Positions 16,467-25,117 of a stretch of 64,000 bases of DNA are shown here, in pieces. Positions within the stretch are counted from its first letter, which is position 1. The number at the start of each line of letters is the position of its first letter. A model generated the notes under the pieces. The model was not told the DNA's origin. It saw only the letters and a list, made by a program, of their open reading frames with translations, and did not search any database. The DNA is from Paraburkholderia ultramafica (GTDB taxonomy: Bacteria; Pseudomonadota; Gammaproteobacteria; Burkholderiales; Burkholderiaceae). The stretch lies in assembly GCF_902859915.1 (NCBI RefSeq), contig NZ_CADIKK010000039.1, forward strand, positions 1-64,000, read 5' to 3'. A program made the position numbers and the translations under genes.

Positions 16467-18414
16467 CCGCTTGCCCGGCCGCCTCGCCGCCGAGATAAGC
16501 CTCGATGACTTTTTCGTTCGACTGAATGTCGGCCGGGTTGCCTTCCGCGATCTTCTGCCCGAAATCGAGCACCGACACGCGGTCGCATACGCTCATCACG
16601 ACGTCCATGTGATGTTCGATCAGCACGACGGTAATGCCGTGATCGCGCACCTTGCGGATGATCGCGACCAGCTCCTTGATATCCGGCGCGGTGAGCCCCG
16701 CGGCCGGTTCGTCGAGCAGCAGCAGTTGCGGATCGAGCGCGAGCGCCCGCGCGATTTCGAGCAGCCGCTGCTTGCCGTACGGCAGGTTGCGCGCTTCTTC
16801 GGCGGCGACGTTCTCCAGCCCGACGAAACGCAGCATGCCGAACGCGCGCTCGCGGGCGGCGCGCTCTTCGCGCCGGTAACGCGACGACATCAGCCCGACG
16901 TCCGCGAGATGGGTGCGGAAGGTGTGATGCAGACCGACCAGCACGTTTTCGAGCGCGGTCATCTCGCCGAACAGCTGCACGTTCTGGAACGTGCGCGCGA
17001 TGCCCGCCAGCGCGATCTGCGCCGAGGTCTTGCCCGCGAGCGACGTGCCACGGTAATCGAGGGTGCCGGCGGTCGGCACATAGATGCCGGTCAGCACGTT
17101 CATCATCGTGCTCTTGCCCGAGCCGTTCGGGCCGATCAGCCCGTGAATCGTGCCGCGCTGCACGGTCAGGTCGACATTGTTGAGCGCCTTCAGCCCGCTG
17201 AACTGCATCAGGATGCCGCGCAATTGCAGGATGTTTTCGGTGTCGCCGGCCTGCACGGCCTGAATCGCGTCGGCGCCGATCGTCTCCGGTTTCGTCGTGT
17301 CGACGGTGACCGTGCGCACCCGGCCATGCATCACGATCTTGCGCACGAAACCGACCACGCCGTCCTGCAGGTAGTACACGACGAGCAGGATCATCAGGCC
17401 GAAGATCGTCAGCCGCCAGTCGGCGAGCGTATCGATGCGGTACGAGAACGCAGCGAGCCCCACGGTGCCGAGCACCGGTATCGCCACCTTGCGCGGCGTG
17501 GACACCCTGCGCGCCAGCGCCACCACCGCGCCAATCACGACCACGGCCGCCAGCACCGACGCGACGATGCGGAACATGTCGATGTCGTCGAGCAGTTTCG
17601 GCAGCAGCACGATGATCGCCGAGCCGAGCAGCGCGCCGGTGCGCGTCTTGCGCCCGCCCATGATGATCGCGAGCAGGAACAGGATGGTCAGTTCGAAGTT
17701 ATAGGTATTCGGCGAGATGTATTGCTCCGAATACGAGTACAGGCAGCCGGCAAGACCGGCAAACCCCGCGCTGATCACGAACGCGTAGACCTTGTAGCGA
17801 TACACCGACACGCCCATGCAGTCCGACGCGATCGGACTGTCGCGCAACGCTTCGAACGCGCGGCCCAGATGCGACTTGAGCACGCGGTGCACGACGATCA
17901 GCGACACCACCAGCAGCGCCGCGACGAGCCAGTAGTATTCGACTTCGTTCATCGGCCGCGCGCCGAGCGATGGCTTCGGAATCTTCACGCCCATCGGCCC
18001 GTTGGTCAGAAAATCCATCTCGTTGATGAGGATCTGGATGATCGTGCCGAACGCGAGCGTCACCATCGCGAGGTACGGACCGGACACGCGCAGCGCCGGC
18101 AGCGCGAGGATCGCGCCGAAGCCGGCCGTGATCAGAATCGCCAGCGGCGCGGTGACGAAAAACGGCATGCCGAGCTTGATGAATAGCACGCCCGCCGTGT
18201 AAGCGCCGACGCCGAACAGCCCCGCATGCCCGAGCGAAACCTGGCCGGTATAGCCGACCACGATGTCGAGACCGAACAGCAGGATCGCGTAGATCATGAT
18301 GGTCTCGAACAGATGGATGTAATACGGGTTGCCCGACAGCACCGGGAACACCGCGAGCGCGATCAGCGCGAAAGCCGACGCAATGAGTTTCTTCAGGTTC
18401 ACGGCGGGCCTCAC
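16462..18414 (-). CDS. Fused branched-chain amino acid permease-ATPase (LivM-LivG)
   Basis: The 650-residue protein combines two usually separate subunits. Residues 1 to about 370 form a LivM-type permease with many membrane segments (VGYTGQVSLGHAGLFGVGAY near residue 55). Residues from about 400 form a LivG-type ATPase with Walker A GPNGSGKST (about 427), the variant signature LPYGKQ (about 541) and Walker B LLLLDEPAAG. An extra stretch with further hydrophobic segments lies between the modules. Its GTG start overlaps the livH stop (GTGA), so translation is coupled. The fusion fixes a 1:1 ratio of permease to ATPase. Confidence 0.92.
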   Translation of the reverse strand: MRPAVNLKKLIASAFALIALAVFPVLSGNPYYIHLFETIMIYAILLFGLDIVVGYTGQVSLGHAGLFGVGAYTAGVLFIKLGMPFFVTAPLAILITAGFGAILALPALRVSGPYLAMVTLAFGTIIQILINEMDFLTNGPMGVKIPKPSLGARPMNEVEYYWLVAALLVVSLIVVHRVLKSHLGRAFEALRDSPIASDCMGVSVYRYKVYAFVISAGFAGLAGCLYSYSEQYISPNTYNFELTILFLLAIIMGGRKTRTGALLGSAIIVLLPKLLDDIDMFRIVASVLAAVVVIGAVVALARRVSTPRKVAIPVLGTVGLAAFSYRIDTLADWRLTIFGLMILLVVYYLQDGVVGFVRKIVMHGRVRTVTVDTTKPETIGADAIQAVQAGDTENILQLRGILMQFSGLKALNNVDLTVQRGTIHGLIGPNGSGKSTMMNVLTGIYVPTAGTLDYRGTSLAGKTSAQIALAGIARTFQNVQLFGEMTALENVLVGLHHTFRTHLADVGLMSSRYRREERAARERAFGMLRFVGLENVAAEEARNLPYGKQRLLEIARALALDPQLLLLDEPAAGLTAPDIKELVAIIRKVRDHGITVVLIEHHMDVVMSVCDRVSVLDFGQKIAEGNPADIQSNEKVIEAYLGGEAAGQAA

Positions 18415-19286
18415 ACTTTCTTGATCGAGGTCTTGCCGAACAGGCCGGCGGGTTTCAGCGCGAGCACGATCAGCAGCAGCACGAGCCCCGGCACATCCTT
18501 GTAGCCGGTGGAGATGTAGAAGCCGGTGGTGGTCTCCGCAATGCCGAGGATCACACCGCCGACCACGATGCCGAGGCCGCTCGACAACCCGCCGATGATC
18601 GCCACCGCGAACGCCTTGAGCCCGAGCACCGCGCCCATCGTCGCGCCGGTCAGCGTGAGCGGGGCGATCAGCACGCCGGCGAACGCGGCGGTCAGCGACG
18701 ACAGCGCATACGAAAACGTGATCACGAGGCCGGTGTTGATGCCCATCAGCGCGGCGGCGTCGCGGTCGTTTGCGGTGGCCACGACCGCCTTGCCGAAGAT
18801 CGTCTTGCGGTTGAAGAACTCGACTGCCAGCATCATCACGAGCGCTCCGCCTACCACCAGCAATTCCATCGGCAGCACGTTCGCGCCGAACACCTTGAGC
18901 GGCGCTTCCGGCAGCGGCGACGGAAAGCGCAGATCATCGCGGCCCCAGACGTTTTCCGCGACGTTCTTGAAGATGATGCCGAGCGCGATCGTCGACATGA
19001 TCCAGCCGAACTCGGATTTGATCCTGATCGCGGGCCGCACGCCGATCCGTTCGACGAACGCGCCCTGCAGCAAACCGAACAGGCAGACGAGCGGAATCAT
19101 CAGCCAGTAGTTGACGCCGGGCGAGACCAGCGTGAGGCCGACCAGCGCGCCGAGCATCAGCGCGTCGCCCTGGCCGAAGTTCAGCGTGCCGGAGGTGGCG
19201 AACGTGAGTTGATAGCCGAATGCGATCACGGCGTAGATCATGCCGAGCGCAATGCCGCTATAGATGAGCTGCAGAAGAATGGCCAT
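18411..19286 (-). CDS. livH: Branched-chain amino acid ABC transporter permease LivH
   Basis: The 291-residue membrane protein has the LivH pattern: an N-terminal GMIYAVIAFGYQLTF, then LNFGQGDALMLGALVGL, and a C-terminal VVGGVILGIAETTTGFY. It forms the transmembrane channel with the LivM half of the downstream fusion. It lies about 150 bases after livK, separated by a strong hairpin, and overlaps livMG by four bases. Confidence 0.92.
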   Translation of the reverse strand: MAILLQLIYSGIALGMIYAVIAFGYQLTFATSGTLNFGQGDALMLGALVGLTLVSPGVNYWLMIPLVCLFGLLQGAFVERIGVRPAIRIKSEFGWIMSTIALGIIFKNVAENVWGRDDLRFPSPLPEAPLKVFGANVLPMELLVVGGALVMMLAVEFFNRKTIFGKAVVATANDRDAAALMGINTGLVITFSYALSSLTAAFAGVLIAPLTLTGATMGAVLGLKAFAVAIIGGLSSGLGIVVGGVILGIAETTTGFYISTGYKDVPGLVLLLIVLALKPAGLFGKTSIKKV

Positions 19287-19320
19287 CGTCGAGCGCCTTG
19301 GAGTTCACCGTCTATGAAGC

Positions 19321-19354
19321 AAAGCCGCCCCCGCCGGCGGGCGGGGGCGGCTTT
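19321..19354 (-). terminator. Strong hairpin between livK and livH (attenuator)
   Basis: AAAGCCGCCCCCGCC (19321-19335) pairs perfectly with its complement at 19340-19354 around a four-base loop. On the leftward transcript only three Us follow the stem. Partial termination or 3'-end protection would give more LivK than transporter, as is usual in binding-protein operons. Confidence 0.65.
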
Positions 19355-19435
19355 GGAACCTGCTGCCGCGCTTGTGTCCGCGCGTGAATCAGCGTGCCCG
19401 GCGCGCGCTGCGCACCGGGTTCGCGCCGTTTGCGA

Positions 19436-20650
19436 CTAGTTCGACGTCGCCTGCTTGGTGCGCAACTGGCTGCCGCCCTTGCGATCGGCCTCGTACGCAT
19501 AGATCACGCGGCCGCCCTTGACCTCGCCGACCACCGGCACGTTCGGGCTGATCGCTTCGTGGTCGTCGTGCGTGAACGGCTTGTCGTAGACCATCACGAC
19601 GCCTTCCACCTTGGTGTTGAGGCTTTCGAGCGCGGCACGCACCTTCGGGCCATCGGTCGAACCGGCCTGGGTGATCGCGGCGGCCAGCAGATAGATCGAG
19701 TCGTAGCCTTGCGCGGCGGACACCGGCGAGTCGATGCGGTTGTTCTTCGGCTTGAATTCCTTCAGGTACGCGTCGATGAACGCCTTGCGCTTCGGCGTGT
19801 TCGCTTCCTGAATGAAGGTCTGCGGCATGCGCGCGCCTTCGCCGTTGGTGCTGGCGTTGTCGATGTAGTTCGCCATCGACAGGGTCCAACTGCCGATCAG
19901 CGGCACTTTCCAGCCGAGCTTGGCCATGCCGTTGGCGATCTGCGCGAGTTCCGGTCCGATTCCGTAGGTCAGCACCGCTTCAGCGCCGGCCTCTTTGGCC
20001 TTGAGCAGCTGCGCGGTCATGTCGACGTCCTTGATGTTGAATTTCTCGACGGCGACCGGCTTCACGCCTTTTGTGGCGAGCGCTTTTTCGAGGTCTTCGC
20101 GGCCGAGCTGGCCGTAGTTGGTCGAGTCGGCGAGAATCGCGACCTTCTTGAAGCCGCGTCTGGTGACGGCTTCATCGACGATCATCGGCGCCTGAATGCG
20201 GTCCGCGGCGGCGTTGCGGAACACGTAGTTGTCGGGCTGGTCGGTGAACTGCCTGGTCACGATGCTGCCGGTCGCGACATTGTTGAAGACCGGGATTTTC
20301 GCTTCCTGGAAGAAGCGTTGCGACGCGAGCGCGACGCCGGTGTTGATGTAGCCGACCACCGCGACGACCTTCTCCTTGTTGATCAGCTCTTGCGCGATCT
20401 GTACGCCGCGTTCGTTCTTCGCTTCGTCGTCGCGTTCCACCAGCACGATCTGCCGGCCCAGCACACCGCCGCCTTTGTTGATTTCAGCGGCGGCGAGACG
20501 CACGCCGTCGCGCATGCTCACGCCCATCGAAGACGACCCGCCGGTGAAAGGTCCATCGACGCCGATCTTGATCGGGTCGGCCGCGTAGCTGACGTTAGCG
20601 AGGGCGCAAAGCGCGAGCGCGCTCACCACGCTCTTCAAGCAAATTCCCAT
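19436..20650 (-). CDS. livK: Branched-chain amino acid binding protein LivK-type
   Basis: The 404-residue periplasmic protein starts with a signal peptide cleaved near SYA-ADP. It continues with IKIGVDGPFTGGSSSMG and RLAAAEINKGGGVLG, the ligand-binding opening of the Leu/Ile/Val family (peripla_BP_6). It captures the substrate for the LivH/LivMG/LivF transporter encoded downstream. GGAGAC lies nine bases before the ATG. The exact ligand is not certain, since this family also binds amides and aromatic acids. Confidence 0.9.
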   Translation of the reverse strand: MGICLKSVVSALALCALANVSYAADPIKIGVDGPFTGGSSSMGVSMRDGVRLAAAEINKGGGVLGRQIVLVERDDEAKNERGVQIAQELINKEKVVAVVGYINTGVALASQRFFQEAKIPVFNNVATGSIVTRQFTDQPDNYVFRNAAADRIQAPMIVDEAVTRRGFKKVAILADSTNYGQLGREDLEKALATKGVKPVAVEKFNIKDVDMTAQLLKAKEAGAEAVLTYGIGPELAQIANGMAKLGWKVPLIGSWTLSMANYIDNASTNGEGARMPQTFIQEANTPKRKAFIDAYLKEFKPKNNRIDSPVSAAQGYDSIYLLAAAITQAGSTDGPKVRAALESLNTKVEGVVMVYDKPFTHDDHEAISPNVPVVGEVKGGRVIYAYEADRKGGSQLRTKQATSN

Positions 20651-20925
20651 AACTGTCTCCGTAGCATGTCTTTTTCTGCACGGAGCCTCGATGCGGCTCC
20701 CATGCGCGCCGATCGGACGTTGTTAGGAAGCCTGACCGTCCACCGGTGAGGCAGTATATGAACCGTAAAGCGTTAGTAATATTCGGGCTTACCCGCTTGG
20801 TGCAATCCCGCAATCGACGGCGGCGGAGTCCGTGCATTGCGACTCCAGGCGGCGCGCTCGTCGGTGGTTCAGTATTCGGACGGGCGCGCGGCATTGCCTA
20901 TGCGCGTTGCCCAGAAAACGATTTA

Positions 20926-21156
20926 TCACGGCCTGCCGGACTGCCCGGCGCGATGCCTCTTTATCATTGCCCCGCCAAGGACTGCAAGCAGAAAACCGAC
21001 AATCAAACCAAAACGCAAAGCAAACACTAGCGCTCGCATGCCGCAGGCGTCTCCGCATTCAACGGTTTGTGGCGGTAGGGCGATATAAAGCCCTACAAGG
21101 CCGCCCCCGATGGTACCGGCGACGAACAGGAGCGCGAATATGAGCGCCGTCCTCAC
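20926..21156 (-). CDS. Small two-helix membrane protein; candidate Tae4 partner or immunity protein
   Basis: The 76-residue protein has two hydrophobic segments (TALIFALLFVAGTIGGG and VFALRFGLIVGFLLAVLGG) around a short loop with two Cys (ECGDACG), and a basic tail. I chose the GTG at 21156 because it overlaps the tae4 stop (GTGA), which implies translational coupling; TTG 21168 is possible. Position immediately after an amidase effector suggests an immunity role. Known Tai4 proteins are periplasmic and larger, however, so this is an inference. It is not recognised by family. Confidence 0.55.
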   Translation of the reverse strand: MRTALIFALLFVAGTIGGGLVGLYIALPPQTVECGDACGMRALVFALRFGLIVGFLLAVLGGAMIKRHRAGQSGRP

Positions 21157-21766
21157 ATGATTTCCCAAAACAGGATCAATTTCGAGTCAGCGAGATTGGA
21201 GTAAAGGTTCTCTGGACCAACGCCAAAAATGGATAGCGGATTCCACACCTTATCTATACCGAATGTGAACCGAAGAGTCGTTTCCGAACTCGACGTAAGG
21301 CGATCTACGTTCCACAAATCGATGTGATCCCCCGTCGGCTCTCTTTCCTTGAGATTGCGCCGCCAGTAACTCCCAAAGAAGATAACTCCCGTTTTACCCT
21401 TCACGTTATCTTGCCAGCCTGTGCCCGTAATTGGCAGAGGGGCGGGACAACCAGCAAAGGGGCGACGCTGAAGCCATTCCGCCACTTCCTTAGCCCGAAG
21501 CATGTGACTTGGCGGGTGACCGTGAAACCAGCACTTCTCTTCTCGCCCTTGAACGACTTATTGGTGATCCCCACGCCAGCGAGGCACGTGCCGAAGCGAA
21601 TGGCGCACTCGTCCTGAAACGCTGGCTTGCCCGTGGACGGGTCTGTACACGGGGCCGAGTGTGGATAGGCCGCCCACAACTCGGCAAAAGTAACAGCCTT
21701 CAAATGCACTTCCTTGATCGAGTTCGGCGTGGAGTTCGTTCTAACGATAGTCTTCTTGTTCGGCAT
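21153..21766 (-). pseudogene. tae4: Type VI secretion amidase effector Tae4, frameshifted
   Basis: Two overlapping frames together encode one Tae4-like peptidoglycan amidase. The first (from ATG 21766) carries FAELWAAYP and the catalytic-Cys motif DECAIRFG (C54). The second (to 21153) carries LRAKEVAEWL, GKTGVIFFGS and the catalytic-His motif TGDHIDLWN. The frames switch at about 21506-21509, where one base appears to be missing. Tae4 cleaves the peptide stems of rival cell walls in the periplasm. The split separates Cys from His, so the product is predicted inactive unless the shift is a sequencing error. It follows the PAAR gene by three bases. Confidence 0.8.
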
Positions 21767-21769
21767 TGC

Positions 21770-22330
21770 TCAGGTTCCTTTCCCTCTTGCGAGGGCGTCG
21801 TCACCCCAGTAAACGTGGTAATCGGCGGCAGCATCGGTGTACAAGCGTGGCAGATGACCGTCGTTATCCAGTCGACCTGAGAAGGTCCCGCCGTCTGCTG
21901 TTTCGATGAAATATGGGTAGCCTTCGGTTGCGCCGCGCCCTATCGCTCTGACTCGTTCGTCGTAAGAGCCGATCACGACAGACGCGACACCGCCGCCGAT
22001 GGTCTTGCTTGAGGCAACAGTGCCCATTGATTCGGCCATGTCGTCGCACCATGACTCGCCGGCAAGCGTCGCGACGATTTGTGGCGGCGATGGGCACTTG
22101 CAAAGGACGATATCGCGGTCAATTGCGGTTTCGCCCATGAAGTCGATACGGCGGGGGCCGCCGGCCTTCAAAATCGTGCCTGTGCTCTTGCAGGCTTCGC
22201 AGTATGCCGATCCCCCAATGAGGGCAACCTGGCGACCGGCGTCACCGATAGTAAAGACCGGACCCGCGTAGGGCAGTATTTCGCCGCCGCGTTCCAGGCT
22301 GTCGCCGACTACGGCAATTCGACGCATCAT
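21770..22330 (-). CDS. PAAR-domain protein (type VI secretion spike tip)
   Basis: The 186-residue protein begins MMRRIAVVGDSL and has the glycine-rich, Cys/His-containing layout of PAAR-like spike tips: GGEILPYAGPVFTIGD, VALIGGSAYCEACK and DIVLCKCPSPPQIVA within the first 90 residues. PAAR proteins cap VgrG and carry effectors through the type VI apparatus. The remaining 95 residues are unlike a known toxin. The amidase gene follows after three bases, so this is probably its delivery partner. ATG 22330 follows an AGGACAC stretch; a longer frame to 22408 has no better start. Confidence 0.8.
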   Translation of the reverse strand: MMRRIAVVGDSLERGGEILPYAGPVFTIGDAGRQVALIGGSAYCEACKSTGTILKAGGPRRIDFMGETAIDRDIVLCKCPSPPQIVATLAGESWCDDMAESMGTVASSKTIGGGVASVVIGSYDERVRAIGRGATEGYPYFIETADGGTFSGRLDNDGHLPRLYTDAAADYHVYWGDDALARGKGT

Positions 22331-22356
22331 TATTTCGTGTCCTGTTCCACGTCGAT

Positions 22357-22506
22357 TTAGATGCGAACCAGACCGTCCCGTGCGAGCGCTTCGTAGCCCC
22401 AAATACACGGTGCAGACGTTACCCGGCTGACGCGGGCGCCACGCTCGGTAAGCGCACCGATGGCTGCGAACAGATGCGTCGTATCGTTCTTCGGCTGTTC
22501 CGGCAT
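22357..22506 (-). CDS. Small open frame upstream of the PAAR gene, unknown
   Basis: A 49-codon frame, MPEQPKNDTTHLFAAIGAL onward, ends 26 bases before the PAAR start on the same strand. It is open further upstream to about 22636. The composition is protein-like, but the ribosome binding site is weak and no family is recognised. It could be a small accessory gene of the cargo module or the tail of a truncated gene. Confidence 0.3.
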   Translation of the reverse strand: MPEQPKNDTTHLFAAIGALTERGARVSRVTSAPCIWGYEALARDGLVRI

Positions 22507-22881
22507 ATTCACGTCTGTGGTCTGGATCGGGGTAGTACCTACTTCATTGCTGGTACAACTGACGAACGAACTCGGCAGGGCATTAGCCCACGAGACTGGA
22601 GTGCAGCTATATCGGATAACTCCGAAAAGACGGGGTTATTGCCGAAACACATCCTGATGCAGCATCGCTTTTTTGGAGGCGGCGCCATTTTCTGAATAGG
22701 CTGCACTTGTGAGGACGTGTGTTGCAGATAGGGAGGATTTCCGCGCTGACACGAAAATCAGGCGTGGCCACTGAAGGAAGGCGGCCTCGGGCTGCTCGCC
22801 AAGATCGGCGAGCAGCCACCGGTTCAACGGCGAAAGGATGCTTTGTCAGGTGATTCCCGATGCCACCGCCGATACTCGGAC
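22507..22881. other. Intergenic stretch between cargo module and galE copy 2
   Basis: No gene is recognised. The leftward frame of the small ORF extends to about 22636. The rest has no repeated or structured element that I can see. A promoter for the leftward PAAR module should lie here. Confidence 0.4.
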
Positions 22882-23904
22882 TCAGGCAAACCCACGCGGA
22901 TTCGTCGACTGCCAGCGCCAGTGATCCGCGCACATCCGCTCGATGCCGAACTGCGCGCGCCAGCCGATGATGTTCTCAGCCGCCGCCGGATCGGCGAAGC
23001 ACGATGCGACGTCGCCCGGACGGCGCGCGACGATCTCGTACGGCACCGGCTTGCCGGATGCCTTCTCGAACGAGCGCACCACGTCGAGCACGCTATAGCC
23101 CTGGCCCGTGCCGAGGTTCACGACGAAGCTGGCATCGCGCTTGACCAGCGCATCGAGCGCGGCCAGGTGTCCGCGCGCCAGATCGACCACATGGATATAG
23201 TCGCGCACGCCGGTGCCGTCGGGCGTTTCATAATCGCCGCCGAACACCCGCAGTTTTTCGAGCTTGCCGACCGCCACCTGCGCGACATACGGCATCAGGT
23301 TGTTCGGAATGCCGGCCGGATCTTCGCCGATCAGACCGCTCTCGTGCGCGCCGACCGGATTGAAGTAGCGCAGCGTGGCGATTCGCCATGACGGGTCGGC
23401 CACTTCCAGATCGCGCAACACCTGCTCGGCGATCAGCTTCGACTGGCCATAAGGATTGGTGGCCGACAGCGGGAACGACTCGTCGATCGGCGAGCTCTTC
23501 GGCACGCCGTACACCGTCGCCGACGAACTGAACACGAACTGCTTGACGTTGCGATCGCGCATCACGCCGAGCAGGCTCAGCAAGCTGCCGACGTTGTTGC
23601 TGTAGTACTCGATCGGCTTGGCTACCGATTCGCCCACCGCCTTCAGCGCGGCGAAGTGAATCGCGCCCGTGATCGGATGCGCGTCGAAAATACGGTTGAG
23701 CGCCGCTTCATCGCGCGCATCGTTTTCGTAGAAGGTCACAGCGCGGCCGGTGATTGTCTCCACGCGCCGCAGCGATTCGCGGTTGCTGTTCACGAGATTG
23801 TCGATCACCACGACGCCGTAGCCGCCGTTCAGCAGTTCGACACATGTGTGCGAGCCGATAAAGCCGCCGCCGCCCGTTACCAGAATCGTGCCCTTCGTGG
23901 TCAT
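22882..23904 (-). CDS. galE: UDP-glucose 4-epimerase, copy 2
   Basis: This is a 340-residue GalE with the same NAD motif, S126-SSAT and Y152-x3-K156 as copy 1. Besides the altered C-terminus, the two differ at T/A in GEDP(T/A)GIPN, D/E in KL(D/E)KLRV and H/R in VK(H/R)DASF. This copy sits in an intact leftward operon: flippase, GT2, GT4, galE. It is therefore more likely the ancestral arrangement. It supplies UDP-galactose for glycan synthesis. Confidence 0.95.
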   Translation of the reverse strand: MTTKGTILVTGGGGFIGSHTCVELLNGGYGVVVIDNLVNSNRESLRRVETITGRAVTFYENDARDEAALNRIFDAHPITGAIHFAALKAVGESVAKPIEYYSNNVGSLLSLLGVMRDRNVKQFVFSSSATVYGVPKSSPIDESFPLSATNPYGQSKLIAEQVLRDLEVADPSWRIATLRYFNPVGAHESGLIGEDPAGIPNNLMPYVAQVAVGKLEKLRVFGGDYETPDGTGVRDYIHVVDLARGHLAALDALVKRDASFVVNLGTGQGYSVLDVVRSFEKASGKPVPYEIVARRPGDVASCFADPAAAENIIGWRAQFGIERMCADHWRWQSTNPRGFA

Positions 23905-23917
23905 GCTGTTTGCTCCG

Positions 23918-25066
23918 TTAAAGTAAAACGCCCGTCATTTTCTGCACCAGGTCTTGATACGTTTCGACGACAACCCGCTCGTCGAATTCTTCCGCGACTT
24001 TCTGCCGGCCGCGTTCCGCCATCGCACGGCGCGCGGCGCCGCTCATGTCGAGCATGCGCGCGAGCTGTGTCGCGAGACTCTCCGCGTTGCGCACTTCGCA
24101 CAGCAATCCATTGACGCCGTCGGCCACCACCTCGCGGCAACCCGGCACGTCGGTCGCGACGATCGGCCGGCCCATCGCCGACGCTTCCATCAGCGTGCGC
24201 GGCACGCCTTCGCGATACGACGGTAAAACGATGCAATCGGCATCGGCGATGAAGGGCCGCACATCGTGCGCCTCACCAAGATACTCGATGATGCCTTCCT
24301 GTTCCCACGCGGCCACCTCGTCGCGCGTGATCGCGCTCGGGTTGTCGACGCCGGCCGGACCGAGCAGTTGGAACCGCGCGTGCGGATAACGTTCACGCAA
24401 TCGCCGCGCGGCTTCCACATATTCGCCGACGCCTTTGTCCCACAGGAGCCGCCCGATCAGCACGAACCTGAAGTCCGGCCGCTCCGGCAGCGGCGTGAAC
24501 GCGAACTGTTCGAGATCGACGCCTTCGCCATGCAGCAGCCGCGCACGCTCAGGATGCACTAACAAATTCTGCTCGACAAACGCTGCCTGGTCGTCGCGAT
24601 TCAGAAACCAGATTTCGCGCGGGAAGCGGAACGCGAAACGATACAGTTTTTTTGCCACCTGCGCGGCGCGGCTGTGCTGAATGAAGACGTAGCCAAGCCC
24701 GGTCGTCACCGCAACCGACTGCACGCCCGCGAGCTTCGCGGCGATCGAGCCGTAGATGTTCGGCTTGATCGTGTAGTGAAACACCACGTGCGGGCGGATC
24801 GTCCGGTATTGCCGGTAGAGCGACGCGAGCGTGCGCAGGTCGTCGCGCGGATTGGTGCCTTTGGAGGCAACCGGCAGTTCGATGCAGCGGCAGCCCATCG
24901 CGGTGAGCAGTTCGAAAGTGCGGTCGCGCGGCGCGAGCACCGTCACGTCGACGCCGCGTCCGACCAGCATGCGGATCAGCCCCTGCCGATAGGTATAGAT
25001 TGCCCAGGCGGTGTTACAGACGAGTGTAATGCGCAGCGCGGGCGTCGACTTCAAGGCAGGCTTCAT
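23918..25066 (-). CDS. Glycosyltransferase GT4
   Basis: The 382-residue GT-B enzyme has an N-terminal acceptor lobe with VVFHYTIKPNIYGSIAAKLAG and TTGLGYVF. The C-terminal donor lobe has FVLIGRLLWDKGVGEY and the E-x7-E element YREGVPRTLMEASAMGRP. It resembles the GalNAc/HexNAc-transferring GT4 enzymes of lipid-linked oligosaccharide pathways. It follows the GT2 gene by 51 bases and precedes galE by 13 bases, so UDP-galactose-type donors are plausible. A collapsed duplicate lies at 14922-15041. Confidence 0.9.
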   Translation of the reverse strand: MKPALKSTPALRITLVCNTAWAIYTYRQGLIRMLVGRGVDVTVLAPRDRTFELLTAMGCRCIELPVASKGTNPRDDLRTLASLYRQYRTIRPHVVFHYTIKPNIYGSIAAKLAGVQSVAVTTGLGYVFIQHSRAAQVAKKLYRFAFRFPREIWFLNRDDQAAFVEQNLLVHPERARLLHGEGVDLEQFAFTPLPERPDFRFVLIGRLLWDKGVGEYVEAARRLRERYPHARFQLLGPAGVDNPSAITRDEVAAWEQEGIIEYLGEAHDVRPFIADADCIVLPSYREGVPRTLMEASAMGRPIVATDVPGCREVVADGVNGLLCEVRNAESLATQLARMLDMSGAARRAMAERGRQKVAEEFDERVVVETYQDLVQKMTGVLL

Positions 25067-25117
25067 GCGGGAACGGGCTCGGCGGTGAATGGGGCGGTGT
25101 CGGGGACTGTGTATGGA

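Noticed and set aside
16402..18186. 594-codon plus-strand frame opposite the livMG gene
   Set aside because: Antisense of the fused permease-ATPase; the leftward frame has Walker and signature motifs and a coupled start.
13886..23904. The two galE copies as an assembly duplication
   Set aside because: The copies differ at scattered positions and strongly at the 3' end, and their flanks are different unique genes, so two real loci are more likely.
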